NCBI GenBank assembly: GCA_051453625.1
Contig: JBOZIK010000001.1
Location: 150,327,637-150,391,636 of the forward strand
From: Welwitschia mirabilis
Taxonomy: Eukaryota; Gnetophyta; Gnetopsida; Welwitschiales
Direction of reading: 5' to 3'
Length of the DNA: 64,000 nucleotides
The notes beneath the pieces were generated by a model. That model was not told the DNA's origin. It was given only the letters and a program-made list of their open reading frames with translations, and made no database searches. This document shows positions 36,018-49,814 of this stretch, piece by piece. Positions within the stretch are counted from its first letter, which is position 1, and every line of letters starts with the position of its first letter. Position numbers and translations under genes: made by a program.

Positions 36018-37935
36018 ATCTCATATGACATCACATTAACACTTGATTATAGATTCACAAGTGCTTGTACTTTAATCTATTCATCAATTTTTATTTCTAT
36101 CATAGGTGTTCTAGAATATTTTACTTTTCATGTTATTTATTTTAAAGAACTTATGTGGAGTCTGCAAAAACTTGATTTTTTCTACACATCTTAATTTGTT
36201 TTTACTTCTTACTTTATATTTTATTCCTTTGTATTAAGCACATGCTCTTCATTTGATTCTAATATATAAGTACATCTTATAGTAATTTTAAAATAGGTAA
36301 TGATATTATTATATCTTATAAAAATTTTCTTAAATATTTTATTTTCCTTTTAATTTTTTAATGTTTTATTTATTTACTTCTCATGGGAAAAGGTAGAGAA
36401 TACATGATGCATCAACTACTATTTTCTTCCTTATATGTATTACTTTATCAACTAGAGAGTTGTTCAACTTGTTTTCTTTTCTTGGTCTTAATCTATCACC
36501 ATATATTTTTTAGATCTAATAGTCACTGCTTTAATTATTGCTTATGTTGGATTTGGTTTAAGATTGAGTAGGAATATTTTTCTTTTTTCTTCTCTACCTC
36601 TGATTCTTCTTTTATGTCTTTTGAATCTTTGTTTCTTAAATTCTTATAATAATCACATTGGTATTGCATTTTAGAATTTGCATACTTTTGTAAAAGATTT
36701 CTTGATTTTTCCATTATCTAAAGTATTAGCAATATATATATTTCTTGAGGTTGATTTTTCATATTTAGATCTAATCTATTAATATCCAACTAATGAATAA
36801 ATTCCTACATCCATGGATATTCTTTTCCTTCATGATTATCTTATCCACAATATTTGCATACAAGTCCTCCTTCCTCTTTAAAGTGTTGTATAACTAACTA
36901 ATCAAATATTTCTAGCATACTATCAATTATTTTTTTAGTTACTTATTCCATTAAAATAACATGCTTTAATCTATACATACTATCATATACTTCTGTAGTA
37001 AATACTTCACTTATTTTTAATTCTTTTTATTTTCTTATTGCCATCCTTGACTCATGTTACAAAACTAAGTAATAGCTTCTTCTACCTATTAAACATTATT
37101 TGTCTTAATGCGTTTTTTTAAATAGTAAGTCTAATTCCTTCAAATTTTGACTTTGTAATCATATGAGTAAAGCTTTGACTCATTCTCTAGATGTAATTCC
37201 ATGGTTAAAATATTTAGGCAATAATATATTATATATATCTATGAAATCATCAAACCTTTTATTATGCTTCTCTTTTATATTTTAAATTTATTTTTTGAAA
37301 TATTCAATTATTCCTATGGGTTTAAAATTAGCTGATAAAGCATTCTTAAGAGTTCTATATGAATTAAAAGCATGACTAGGATTTTTATGATACCATAGCT
37401 AATAATTGCTTTTTAAAGAAAACGAAAAATACTTACGAACTCAGATTCTACATTAAGATAATTTAATTTTCAAAAGGAATTAAATAAACTTAAATGTAGT
37501 AGAGGTTCTTTTAATTTCTTATCCTCAAAAGTGAATATTGATCTTACATTTATATTTCTCACTTCTGTTAGTATTCTAAGGCTATAGAATTAATAGGACT
37601 TAAATCTTCTAGATAATGAGTTTTATAAACTAAAGTTCTTGAATTTTCATCATTTTTCTAATAGCATCTTACTAAAAATTTCTTGTTAGATTTATTTATA
37701 TTAGCTATATGGGAAGATTCCCCTTGAGTAATTCACTATTTGTTCTTTTATAGTCTTTTCAATAGTGAATTCATCCATTATAAAATCTTCCTCTTCTCTT
37801 TCTATTTTAATTGTACTTCTAGTCTACTTATCCAAATAATATTTGTGAGGGTTTTTAACAAATCTACCTCTTTCGTCCTATCATTTTCCTTGAATATTGT
37901 ATTAGAGTATAGACTTCTAAATCTCTGCTAGTTAA
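36018..37935 (-). pseudogene. gag relic of element D
   Basis: Right of the copia insertion the minus strand carries a retrotransposon Gag domain: WYHKNPSHAFNSYRTLKNAL, SANFKPIGIIEYFKK, KEKHNKRFDDFIDIYNILLP, KYFNHGITSRE, LQSQNLKELDLLFKKTH (about 37400-37070). It ends with a CCHC zinc knuckle at 36858-36817 whose last Cys is Tyr (reads CKYCG, stop, DNHEGKEY). Stops sit at Gln/Trp positions. Upstream of 37470 there is a leader of about 460 bp. Between 36018 and 36780 nothing further was recognised. Short plus-strand frames at 36383-36571 and 37740-37931 are antisense shadows. Confidence 0.8.
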
Positions 37936-38953
37936 ATATAAGATAGCCTTACTTCTAGTACTTGAATGATGAAAGATTATATTGTAAAATAGATATAAAA
38001 ATATTAAGCAATTATGCTAAAAAATACAAAAAACTATGATTATATTAATCTAAAATAAGCTTAAACCATTAAATTAAAATCATCGATTTATTAAAGAACT
38101 AGTTGAGACCATTAGCACTTTAACATTTTGTTCAAAATGCATCATTAAGATACGCTCATGATGAAGTTACTTGAACTATTTAGGTTGATAATTTATAATG
38201 TTTACTATAAACATATATGACATTATGGGGAATAAATAAAATAAAGAAAAACATAATAAAATTCTATTAAATACTAAACAAAACTTATCTCTAAGTATTT
38301 TTCGTTATCTTAATTAGTATTCAGTTATATAAATAAGAGTACTAAAAGAGAATATTACTTTTTCAAATGATAAAACATGTTAACAATGATTTTTAGCATA
38401 TAAGTGACATTTTTCCCTAAAAATATTAGCTTTCCAGCTTTATATGAATAAAATACCAAAACATTACATTAAAATATACTAGTACATTTTTATTTTTCTT
38501 TGTAGGTAACACTGGAACATTAGAGATGCTATTAGATCCTTTTCAAGATTTCTGGAGCTTATCTTAGATATCTTACTTAGTTCTATTTCTAGAGCCTTTT
38601 TGCAGAAATATTTCTCCTATTCATGGTGATCCCTTTCTTATACCCTTTAGTCCTTTTTATTTTGATATTTCCTTTCTTCACTCTTGAAGGATAGGTTTTT
38701 GATTGAAGTTATTATTGTATTTGCATCACCTTGATTATCCCTCTCATCTTCATGTCAAATGGTATTTTGTACATGCATCACAATAATACAATATATATGC
38801 TGATCTACTAACATACTAACTAACTAACCTATTAGCTAAATAATATATTACTATAAATACTAAAGAAGAAATATTTAATACCATCTAAAATATATAATTT
38901 TAAGTATAAAAACATTTTATTAATAAGAAATATTTACATCATTATCTTTACTA
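37936..38953 (-). repeat. 5' LTR of element D
   Basis: Homologous to 6840-7811. The outer end is near 38953 ('tctttacta' against 'tctttatcca' at 7811). The inner end, next to the gag leader, is near 37936. The primer-binding site could not be identified with confidence. Confidence 0.6.
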
Positions 38954-41900
38954 ATTAGCATGGGATAACTATGATCATTAAGAAGCCAAGAAATTCTTGA
39001 ATCCCGTCTAAATTTAACTATATATTAATTCTATATTAATTTTTACAAATAAAACATAACACAATTTAAGAGTTAAAGGGTATAAATATTAGAGGTTTAA
39101 GATGAAGCAATCATTAAGGTATAAAAAGCTTGATCATGTGAGAGAGTTTATATAATATAGAGATTTCCACATAACTCTTAGAATGGCCTTGATACCTAAC
39201 AAAACTTTAGTATTAATGTAAAGGCCTATTCTTGATACTTGGGTAAACTAAATTAACTCTTTACTATGATACATCAAGAATGTATACAAAAGAATTTATA
39301 CTTAAATAAATAACAACCTACATTTCAATTAACATGAGATCTTTTAAAAATATATTCTTCTGACATCACAAGTATGTTTTTTATCATCATCTTCTCTATT
39401 TTAATAAACATCCATTCCAAAATCTTATTCTTACAAATGTGTGATTCTTGACTCTCATTAAAAGTGTTAGATTTAATCTTTGGATTTTATTCTTATTTTA
39501 TAATGTGATTGAAGGTTTCGTATAACTTTCATAGTCTTAGTAATAATCATGAAAAAATATTATGTAAAATTTTTTTTAAAAACATATAATTTATCTCTAT
39601 TCATGCCTTTTTTAGTTATTTATTTTGTATAGATCTATATAAACCTATAATTTTAAATAAACAAATATTTCTTTTGCTCATCTATATTTATCTATTCATG
39701 AGCTAATTTTGTAGATTATGTTTTATATTATTAATATGTAGATACTAAATTAGCTTTAAGGCTATAAATTTTTAATTTTTACAATACTTGCTTCCTTATT
39801 TAATGAATGATTTATTTTTTATTGAATAGATCCATTATAAAAGCTGTAAAAAATTCAATGCAAGTGAAATCTTCCTAATATAGCTATCTTCTATTTAGTA
39901 AATTTAGAAGGGTTTTAGAATATTTTTTTTAACTCATCAATAAACATTAAGAACCATGATTATTATTTTCATAAAATTAGTACAATATAATTAGTGATAA
40001 GATTAATAAATTTTTAAATATGTTTTATTGTTATAGATCTAAATGATATATTATATCATTATAGTTTAGTCATTCAAGCAACCTACAAGAGGAACATTAA
40101 GGATATGAATACTTGAGATCATTCCATTACAAAGAGCTTTGAACTCTGAAGAATTATTTTTTCATTATTAGCTTTTTTTTAATAAAAGTACTATGTCTAA
40201 ACTATGTTCATATAATGTTTCTTTACTGATTAGATGCTTAATGTTTTAGGAATCAATGAGAAAGAAGTTTTCACTATGTGTGTGAATATTTAGAAGAGCA
40301 ACGGAACTACTATAGTAGGGATTAAACTGAGTTTAATAAATTTCTATTATATTATCTTATATACTAATTGCAAATATTTTATAGCTTAGTTAACTAGGAA
40401 CAAAATAATAAAATTCTAACATAAAGAACATTGAACATTCTCATAACTTTTCAAATTATTAGAATTGATATTAAAATCTTATAGAATTCAATGTACAATC
40501 ATCTTTGACATTGACATTTTGTTTTAGCATTCATGGAATTTTGTCTTAATATAATAAGATAAAATAATGGCTTTTAATATGAGTCTCAAAGTAGAATTAT
40601 TCTTATTTGTTATGGTTACATTTTCTTTTCATTTTAAATATTTACCTATTTTCCTATTTCTAGTTACTCCTTCCTATGTTGAAATACCTTATAATTAAAC
40701 ATTAAGACATAAGAGTATAATGAAGAAAACCCTTATATTTAAACATGCTTAAATTTTAGCATGCAATATGCTCGTTTTATAGTTTTTTTAATTCAATATG
40801 ATAAGCTAATGTTCTAATGGTAATTACATTTTTATTATAACCTTTACAAATTTATTTATTAGTTTATTATAATGTGATTTTGGATTCAAATCCTATTAAT
40901 GCCATGTTAAAATAAGAAAAATTAGTATCTTCATAAGAATTATGAAGAAAAGTTAAAATGTTCAAATAGAGTGAATGGATAGTTTTAAATTCAATTTTCT
41001 ATTTTATCAATTTCATTATTTGTATGTTTCATGTAGGCATTAGGTTATATGTTTAATAATGCCCTTCAATTTCTATTTTTAAAATAAAATTAAAGTTTTT
41101 TAAATAAAATTTAATAATAAACAAGAGGAAATTAAAAAATGTATTAATTTTGATTTCTTCAAGATAAAATAGAATTTAAAATAATACATATTTTTTCACA
41201 GATTCCTTAAAAGTAATATAATAATATTAAAACATGAAATGTTAAAAAGGTTAATAAGAAAATAAGTTTTCTCACTTTTTCATAACACCTTATGAAATTC
41301 AAGGTTTAATACATATGTAACATACGTATTATAATTTTAAATATTTTTATTAAGGATTTTACAATATGCAATTTTAAAAATGTATCTTAACAGTTGTAAC
41401 TATCCTTTTTAAAGGGGCATAACTATTAATATTATAAATACAAACTCTTCAAAAACTTTAAATGGACCACATTAATGTTAGGTAAAGTAGATAAAAGTTA
41501 AAACATGAAACATGCCATTTTACCACTTGCATTTGAAAAATGTCTTCTCTATTTTAAGCCATGTGACATGTCTTATGCAAGGATGTGTTGTTTAGATGTT
41601 TAAAATTGTTTGATTTTTTATACCCTTGAGAATACAAATTTACTTACATCTTTATTTTAAGGTTACGTATAATTTGGATTTTTAATCATTTATAATTACT
41701 AAATAAATGAAGTTCCTATATTTATTTGCCATTATTTATTTTCTTTACTCTTCTTATGACATGTTCTATATTTGTTTCAAAATTTTTTAACATTTTATAT
41801 GTTGGTTAATGTATAGTTTTCTCACTCTTAGTGCAAAAACTCTTAAAATACTACAATAATTATTATTTATTCCTTCCCTCTAGAGATACATCATTCTTAA

Positions 41901-43906
41901 GTACTTGGGGATATTGATGTAGAGCCCTTATTATCTAAAAATAATAGAGCCTTAAAAGTTGATTGTGACCATAATGTTTCCACCTTCAAGGAATATCTCT
42001 TAGGATATTAATGGAGGATTGTAAGTTTAGTTATTACTATTTAATGGTCAAAGGTTTACAAGAAGAGATATTAGCTTCTTTTATATTATTAAACTAAGTA
42101 GCTACTAACAAAAATTTAAAATACTTATGTCTTGGCCCTAACCAAGTAGAAGGGAGGTGAAGTGGTAGTTAATCTTATCTCCTTTAATGATCCTCATCGT
42201 ATTTTATTTCAGGTCGAAGTGACTTTCATCGATGTTCAAAGAAAGACATCTTACAAATTTGGTGAAGGATTGTAACTAAAATCATCCTCCATATTATAAT
42301 GTTTACTAAAGATTTGAGTGTTGATTGAACTTAGTACTTAACTATACAATAATTGCATATAAATAATTAGAATAAGATTAAAATCATAACATTTCCTACA
42401 CATTATTAAAAAAGTCACTTGGGTATTCATGAGACTTAGTTTCTCTATTATAAAGAATATGAGCTTGTAGCAAGCTTAACTTCCTCATGTTGAGGACTAG
42501 TATTACATTGTAAACTTTATAACTTTTAAATATAAATTTGATTGATGACCCGCAAAAGAGTATAGAATGTTACAAACTATAATCTGATTGAATCAAGACA
42601 TAATTCCATGATAATGTTATGGACATGTCTTTATGAGTAAAAAAAGCATTTTTTATGACTTCGTAATGGAGTTTCATAAAATATGATCTTGAAAAGATTA
42701 TGGAAGATTGCTTTAATATCCAAACCCATCCACATAGTACATAACTCTATCACAAGGTTAATTCTTAACTTTACAATGTAGATATATATTACTTATGGTA
42801 ATTAACTTAGTTAACTAATATAATAATGGAGACAAAAACCATTAATAGAACTATTCATGAAATTACCATCCAAAAATTTAAATACATCAAATTGTTAAAA
42901 CATTAATTAGAATTATAAAAAATAAATTACCACTCTAAGAAAATTCAAAACAATTGAATAAGATCTTCAAGTAATAGGTAAATCAAGTATGTCAATCACA
43001 TTTACAACTAATACACATTTGATTATGGACTTGGGAATTGAACTTGAGAATATAATAGTTTTAATGAAATAAAATATTAACATTACCTTTCTTAGATATT
43101 AGTAATGTTTTTTATTTTATCTAATCTTCTTTCTTGATTTTCCACTTTAATCCATTTTCTAACAATGGACTACAATTTAACTCCATTACATCATAGTTTG
43201 CAGATTAATAACTCTTTTCATGATTATGAAGGAAGATAACCAAGTCTATCAAAGCATATTTTGAGGAATAATGTAATATTTAAATTAGGATTTTTCTCTT
43301 CCAAAATTCTTAAGATTTATCAAAGTGAAGAAAATTGGTAAATGACTAGTAAGTAAAAAAAAAGTCTCCTAATCTTTATTTTCTTCTTTGTAACTGTCCA
43401 TTGTGTGGTATTACTCTTTATCCTGTTTTTCATAATTACCCATTGGATGGATAGTTAAATAAGTTAATTTCATACGTAAATTCCCATCCAAATTGTATCA
43501 CTAAAATAAGGACCTTATAAAATTAGCAAATGTTTTTCTTACATTTTGTGTTTCTCTTATTGCTACATATTTTAATTCATTCTAATATATTTTTCTATTT
43601 TAACCTTGTTTTACATTTCATCTCTTACCTTGTTAATCTTATAATATTATATATATGATATGCTAATAATTATATGCACATGATATGATGATGCTTATAG
43701 ATACTGATACATTGATAATTATAATGCTAACTGTTGTATTGTTTAAGATTTATTTTATGAAATCATCTAATTCATGTTTGTTATTATGTTACATGTGTCA
43801 TATATCTTAACATTTCATTTTCTCATAATATTCTTTTGTAATATATGACTAATTCATATTAGTTAAGCATTATATATTTCTTACTAATTAGTCTTGGTAG
43901 AAATGT
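38954..43906. other. AT-rich sequence between elements D and C, nothing firmly recognised
   Basis: No transposon domain, LTR pair or RNA gene seen over 5 kb. A 42-codon open stretch at about 42146-42275 (plus; contains NDPHRILFQVEVTFIDVQRK) keeps several CpG dinucleotides, unusual here, and is noted only as a possible fragment of something younger or coding. Confidence 0.4.
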
Positions 43907-43911
43907 ACTTA

Positions 43912-44094
43912 TATTTTACATCCACAGTCTCAAGGTGAAGGATACCTTTAACATAATTTAATTATGGAAAAAAAGGAAATTTTAAAATTAATGAATAAAG
44001 TTAGTACTTATTTTTTTATACAAATGATTAAACTTTCTAAATTTATAAACCTATAATTAAATCATTTTTTAAAATTGATTTTTATCTTAAAAGG
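43912..44094 (+). repeat. left LTR of element C, first 183 bp
   Basis: Corresponds to 58746-58944 of the right LTR ('acatcca ... ctcaagg...', both ending in 'aaaagg'). It is separated from the rest of the LTR by element B. Starts TATTTTACATCC (decayed TG). Confidence 0.8.
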
Positions 44095-45273
44095 TGTTGT
44101 AGTGTGAATTTATGCAATCTTTAAGTCCTTCAGTAGACCCTATAGATCACAAATACTTATAGAAGAACATATACTAGTATAGATAAAAGTTAACTTAAAT
44201 GTCATTATATATTAAAGGAACTAGGCTAGAAGTTAAAAATTGATTTAACAAAGCACTTTTAAACTTTTTCCTTTAAGTAAATGAAACTAACAAATAATGG
44301 AAATGCAATAAGGAATGAATGTATTTAACTACTAATCTTTCTATCACTAAGATCAGCCCTTACAACATAGATCAATTAAGAAAACTATCAATTAACCTTA
44401 CCCAAGATAAGCATAGATCAAAACAAGTATTCAATTATGGAAATGCAACATGAAATGAATGTAATACGAGATCTAAAATAATAATGTCAATCTTAACAAA
44501 AGCTACCCTTCTCATCTGGATTAACTATAAAGATATCACAAAATAATAATAAACTAAAATCATAAGAAAGGTCCACACAATAGAAGTAAATGTATTCTTG
44601 TAATAATATTTAAATAAATCAAGCATCCACTTACAAAGTAGAAGCACTTAATGGAAGTTATTTAATTCAACATGAAGGAAGAATTTTCTCTGTAGTTATG
44701 GATAGATCTCCTACCCTTTAATCTTCAATCATAAGACATTCTAGTATAATAGATGAGTTGGGAGTAAGGACAAGGAGGGCATTTATAGTTTTAAATTGAA
44801 GATTCTAGAAGCAAAACCATAGAAGTTTGAGAATAAATCCTAGTAACCCACATGGGGTGCATGACCTTACTCAGATGAAATAATTGTCATCCTTCTTATT
44901 ATTTAGATGACATTAGGAAGGATACTGCATAATAAGAGATGAGTTCTTATCTTTTAGTCCTATAGTTATCCCATTAGTTTGGAGTCCATCTCAGTATCAC
45001 TCTCATCTTGACTATCATCTAAATGACTTAGGACATGATAGACTTTCTAATATCTTCATCAATGCGAAATTAGCATTTTGCATTAGTAATATTTTCCTTA
45101 AAACACTAATGACCAAAATATCTCTAAAATATCTCAAAATATGTTAAGATTTATGTATTTCCACAATCATTTCCTGAACTTTATATAATCATCAAAATTA
45201 CAACTAAACCTATATAAATGTCCTATAAAAGTACTTAGAATACTTCATCAAATATATACAATTTAACATCACA
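44095..45273 (-). repeat. 3' LTR of element B
   Basis: Starts TGTTGTAGTGTG, ends CATCACA. The following 'acatagccctccacttcatcttgcc' is the decayed polypurine tract on the minus strand. The equivalent place in A reads 'tagccttctactttgcc'. Confidence 0.88.
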
Positions 45274-47320
45274 ACATAGCCCTCCACTTCATCTTGCCAT
45301 TCTCAGACAAAGTAAGTAATCAACTACAAATTACAATCCAAATTGACCAAGATAAATAGTAACTAGGAAAACATAAATTAAGTTAAAAAATCCATAGCAT
45401 GTAGGATTAGATATCAATAGCTGATCAACTAATGTATAATCTTTGTAAGATGTGTAATAGTGCTATCCTCCTGACTGTCATTTACATAATTTTGAAGATG
45501 ATAAGCTGAAAAATAAAAATAGAAGTTAAGTTACTGTGAACATGATCATTATAAAATATAGTACTAAAATCCTTACTATCTCCCCACTTAAAATAGTTAA
45601 TACATCACAAGATAAAAATTAAATGTCATACACAAAAAGCTTTATAAAATATAGCCATGATAATTCAAAAAAATGATGATATATATGAATAATTAAAATA
45701 GTGATAACTTAAAATGATGTATATAAATCAGTCAATGAGTTTTAAGTATGATATATAAGGGTAAATACATAAAAAATAATCATAGTATTACTCCCCTTAT
45801 ACATGGTATTCTGAATCTCCTAGTTTACACTTATAAGATGGTCTTATAATTATGTAGGTGTGAATTTCTAAATAATGTCTATAATGCATATCATACAAGT
45901 AATATAAAATCATATACTAACTAGTGCATCATCTATATGTATTATGAAAGTTTAAAATGACCCTCATAAATAAATGTTTTACTCAAATATCTTAAAAATA
46001 TATCCTACATTGCAATAAAACAAGGAGGAGAGGGTAACATTTATTTATTTCATCATCTAGATACTAGACATGGGACACTGCTTAAAAATAAGATGGGTAA
46101 AGATTAGTAAAGATGAATAATTATCATCAAAATAATCATGATAAAGGAGTCAAAAGTAAAAAGTAATCAAGGAATAACAAAAATATAGGGATATCAGAAT
46201 AAATAAAGAAAGAGAAGTAATGCTAAAGAAAAATCCTCAAATGTGCCTAAACTCAATAAGCATTAAATATTTTTAGTAGATGTACTAGAACTTTTAAAAA
46301 AATGAAATTAGCATAATCATAAATGAAAGCAATAACATTAATTAAAGTGCTAAATGAAAGACAACTCTTACAAATAAAAGCCAAAAGTAAAAATAGAAAT
46401 GATAATAAGAAGAATATTAAATGAGTAACTCATAATTGTTATGCTGAAAAAGTATGGAAAAAACTTTGAAATACCAAATAAAATAGCTAAGGAAAGTAAA
46501 ATGAAAATAGAAAACTAGGAACATGAAGACAATTTTTTACCTATCAAAAATTTGAACCTAGTAAATTTCCTTGGTAGACATCATAAAATCACCTGATTAA
46601 TGATGCTTGACATAATGTAAAAAATTCATACAGTACTACTCAAAATGGTAATGATTATGACAATACTAGGTATACCAAATGTTCATAATTAATAAATGAT
46701 AAGATCAAAAGTTGCTAAAAAATTAACTCACTAGATTACACCCAAAGACAACACTAGAATTAAAAATGAATAAAATAATCATGTGAAGGTATTGTATGCA
46801 TAATAAGTTTATGAAGTAAGAAATGAATCTAATATTACTAGAAATGTCACTAATCCCATAAACTCAAAGTAATAATTATTACTATTATTCCATGATAAGG
46901 GAAGTAAAAACACCATTAGAAAAGTAAGTATGCATAAAGCATGGCCAATTAACCACCCAATGGAGTTTCCATAGCTATCATATTACACTACCAAAGGCTC
47001 CACTTTATATAATTGGCCTCAAGGAAAGAATACATTTAAACAAATAATGACTCATACCATTAAGAGAAAATAAAATAAACCATTGAATTTTATTTTGAAA
47101 TGAGGTTCTTAGAAATAGAAATTTTTTAAGATTTGGTGAATCTAATCTTATCATCGTTGAAATACCCAAGTTAAGGATTACTAGTCATAGTAATATCATA
47201 AGCTAGTATATAAGTCAAGTTAAAGATGTATAGGTAATAGCATCATATAAACCCAAGGAATAGGCTAAGGAAGAATTCAAATAATGATAGAAGGACTTTC
47301 AAGATAAGTGCTTCTATCAT
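45274..47320 (-). other. 3' region of element B
   Basis: Homologous to 14158-16260 of element A in the same order and orientation. No protein domain recognised. It is the longest internal region shared by the two elements. Confidence 0.65.
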
Positions 47321-47324
47321 GTTC

Positions 47325-47500
47325 AAGATTTAATTGGTGGTATCTCAATGGTTTATAAAATGCTATTGTTAAGTTCTAAATTTTCCAAGTAATTGTATTA
47401 GAGATTTTAACTAATCTAATAAGATGCACTTTTTATAAAATATAAGGACCTAATCATTGATAGGTTAACCACTAGTGTAGAATACGAATTTGGGTATTTT
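47325..47500 (-). pseudogene. integrase C-terminal remnant (element B)
   Basis: The stretch with 'aaggacctaatcattgataggttaacc' at about 47445-47470 corresponds to the integrase C-terminus of A ('aaggacctaaccatttataggttaac', 16348-16373). Homology to A stops at about 47510, which marks the deletion or replacement boundary within pol. Confidence 0.65.
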
Positions 47501-47879
47501 ACTTTTTCAAAATGAAGGATCAAACCAAACAAAAACCAATTGATAAAACGTAAAAGGTATAAAATAATTTTAAACTAACAGTAATTGGAGGAAAAGAGAG
47601 TAAAAAATAAAAATTTGATAGAACAAATTTTAGAATCCAAATAATACATGAAGAATTGATAAACTTTAATAAAAAATAATTAGGTATTAAGACATCATAA
47701 ATCATGAGTATTAAGACATAATTTATTTAAGTAGATACATAAAAAATGGATTCACAAATATGTTAAGGGTTTTTAGAATGTTTAATAAGGTTAAAAAGAT
47801 CCTTAAAATTGAATTATAAGCATTGATTATGATCAAGAAGATAAGGTTTATCCCAATTTAAAATTCTAAGATATATTAG

Positions 47880-48960
47880 ATTATACTTTTAAAAAGAGTA
47901 ATTATTAGAGGCACAAGATAAAGTAGATTTAATAGAAATGGAAAGAATGTTACTTTAAGTATCGCATGACATTTTAAAAGGAAGAGATTAAGAGATATTA
48001 GAAATAAAATCTTCAAATTTATGGGGTATATTAAAGTCAAGGTAAGGGATGTAACTTAGAGAATTACATGAAAGTTTAAATGAAAGAAATGAAAAAAGGT
48101 TATCATCATTAAGATCATAAGGTAATGTGAGAGTGAATGTAAAAGGAAGGATGTGATTTGGATTTTGACATAAATGCATAGGTGGGAGGGATGAACAAAC
48201 ATTGATACAATGAACAAGAGTATCCTTTATGAAGTTTGATTAAATATTTATGTATGCCTTATTATGTTCCTTTTCTTTAGTGCTATTTTTATCATTATTT
48301 TGTTGAATTGTTTTTTCACTTTTATCATTATTATTTTTGACTATATCTTCCTTCTATTATTGAATATTGCTTTCATCCTCTATCATTATATTTATCAAAA
48401 AGGTTATAAAGAGAAATGTGAGCATCATATTCATCATAGATTGAATATTTTTTAGATTTATCATGAATGGATCCCTCATCTATATTTTATAGTCATAAAT
48501 AAATGGTAGGGATGTAATCTAATACCTTAATGTCATCATTTAAATAATAATCATCCTCATCCTTATTATTAAAAAATCAAGTTCAATTATTACTATCTCC
48601 CTTTTGATCCTCTCCTAGTAAGTGAGATATTGAAGTTTAATCCAAAATATCATCTTCTATTTGAAAGTAAGAATTAGTGTTAATTATTCCTAGGTTTTCC
48701 TTTTTTTTCCTCAACGTAGGATATAGTAGGATAGGTTTGAGGATGTTATGTTATAAAGGAATCTTAATTTTGTAATAGTATTTATTAAAGGATCTCATCT
48801 AGATTTTCTAGGTTCTTATTTGTCTTACTAAATTTTCTTGCATCATCTTCATATCTTCTATTATTTCTTTTATTAAATCATTTTCTTCCTCATAGTAGAT
48901 CATAAGAGGTGGATCTTCTTCATAGTAATTCATGGAAGATGAATGAAATTAACTAAAATG
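47880..48960 (-). pseudogene. unidentified relic frames in element B
   Basis: Two coding-like stretches on the minus strand. 48960-48400: a long frame with about eight stops, containing YYEEDPPLMIYYEEENDLIK and EIIEDMKMMQENLVRQIR, acidic and coiled-coil-like, with DDIKVLDYIPTIYL further on. 48260-47900: CINVCSSLPPMHLCQNPNHI and KLSCNSLSYIPYLDFNIPHK, 63 codons open at 48179-47988. Position after the 5' LTR and leader suggests a replacement for gag or an element-specific ORF. No family recognised. The 47520-47705 (minus) and 48264-48455 (plus) open frames have no motif. Confidence 0.4.
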
Positions 48961-49792
48961 ATTATAGAATATTTCCCTAAATGAGTGGAATCCATAAATT
49001 GTTGAAAATTTTCATTGTCATTTCCATATGAAGTCTAAAAGGAAGAGGGAAAAAAAATAAAGGAAGTTAAAAAGAGAAATTAGTCTAATTCCTAATTACA
49101 ACATCATTCAATATTATTTATTATATTTCTACAAAAATTTCTCAAAGTCTTAACATTTTTATTAGAATTTATCAAGTTTATCATTCTTTTAGAAAGACTT
49201 TTTTCAAGTTCCTTTTATCACTATTCATTTGAAATAGATAAGAAGAATAAAACATAAAGGATTAATCAAGATGTTAAGAAAGATAAGTATCAAGTGAAGA
49301 TTAATCTCTATTACCTTTGATATTTCATATTTTTACTAGATATATTTGGATCCTTAATACTTAGAAGATGTGTGAAATCATAATCTTATTGGTTGGGTAG
49401 ACAATATAAAGGATAACTAATGGTTAATTTGTAAAAATAAAGGAAAAAAAAAAACTACAAAAAAAATTAGGAAGATTTACAAAACTAGTGATAATGATCT
49501 TCCTTATCATCTAGATGACATAAGAGGATGATATTTACTTTATTAAACTACTAAAAAATGGATAATTTTATTACATAAAAAAAAAAACCCACTAATTTTC
49601 AAACCATTATTCCCCTAATTTTCTAAATGGCAGAGAGGACAACAATGCTTACTAACACTACTAAAAATGAGAAACTATAAAAAATAAATGTATTAAATCT
49701 ATAGTAAAAATATAGTACTATATAAATAAATAAATTAAAATAAAATCCAAGGTACCTATCTAGGTAGTGATAATCCTCTAGCATCCTACAGC

Positions 49793-49811
49793 TTTCCTAG
49801 TAATGGCACCA
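49793..49811 (-). other. primer-binding site of element B, decayed
   Basis: The minus strand reads TGGTGCCATTACTAGGAAA, next to the 5' LTR. It is related to the Athila primer site and differs mostly by C-to-T and G-to-A, at positions partly different from those in element A. Confidence 0.78.
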
Positions 49812-49814
49812 AAA

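Larger units (their letters stand above)
6840..38953 (-). mobile_element. large Tat-type Ty3/gypsy retrotransposon (element D), interrupted by two later elements
   Basis: A roughly 1-kb repeat occurs at 6840-7811 and 37936-38953 in the same orientation. Between them, on the minus strand and in the right order, lie gag (36.8-37.5 kb), protease (27.7-28.06), reverse transcriptase (26.6-27.4), RNase H (26.26-26.57) and integrase (25.0-26.15). Inserted into it are a copia element (28066-36012, with target duplication) and an Athila-type element (12925-23702). Removing both leaves about 13.4 kb, a plausible size for this lineage. Assignment of the 7.8-12.9 kb part to D rests on the LTR pairing and orientation only. 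LTR edges are approximate, and no target duplication was established. Confidence 0.6.

Noticed and set aside
36600-36700. Second zinc knuckle in the gag region of D
   Set aside because: A CDYYKNLRNKDSKD stretch needs four substitutions to fit, two of them not simple transitions.
37740-37931. Short hydrophobic plus-strand ORFs (also 36383-36571, 48264-48455, 55275-55472 minus)
   Set aside because: Within or antisense to retroelement regions, AT-driven Phe/Leu/Ile composition, no motif.
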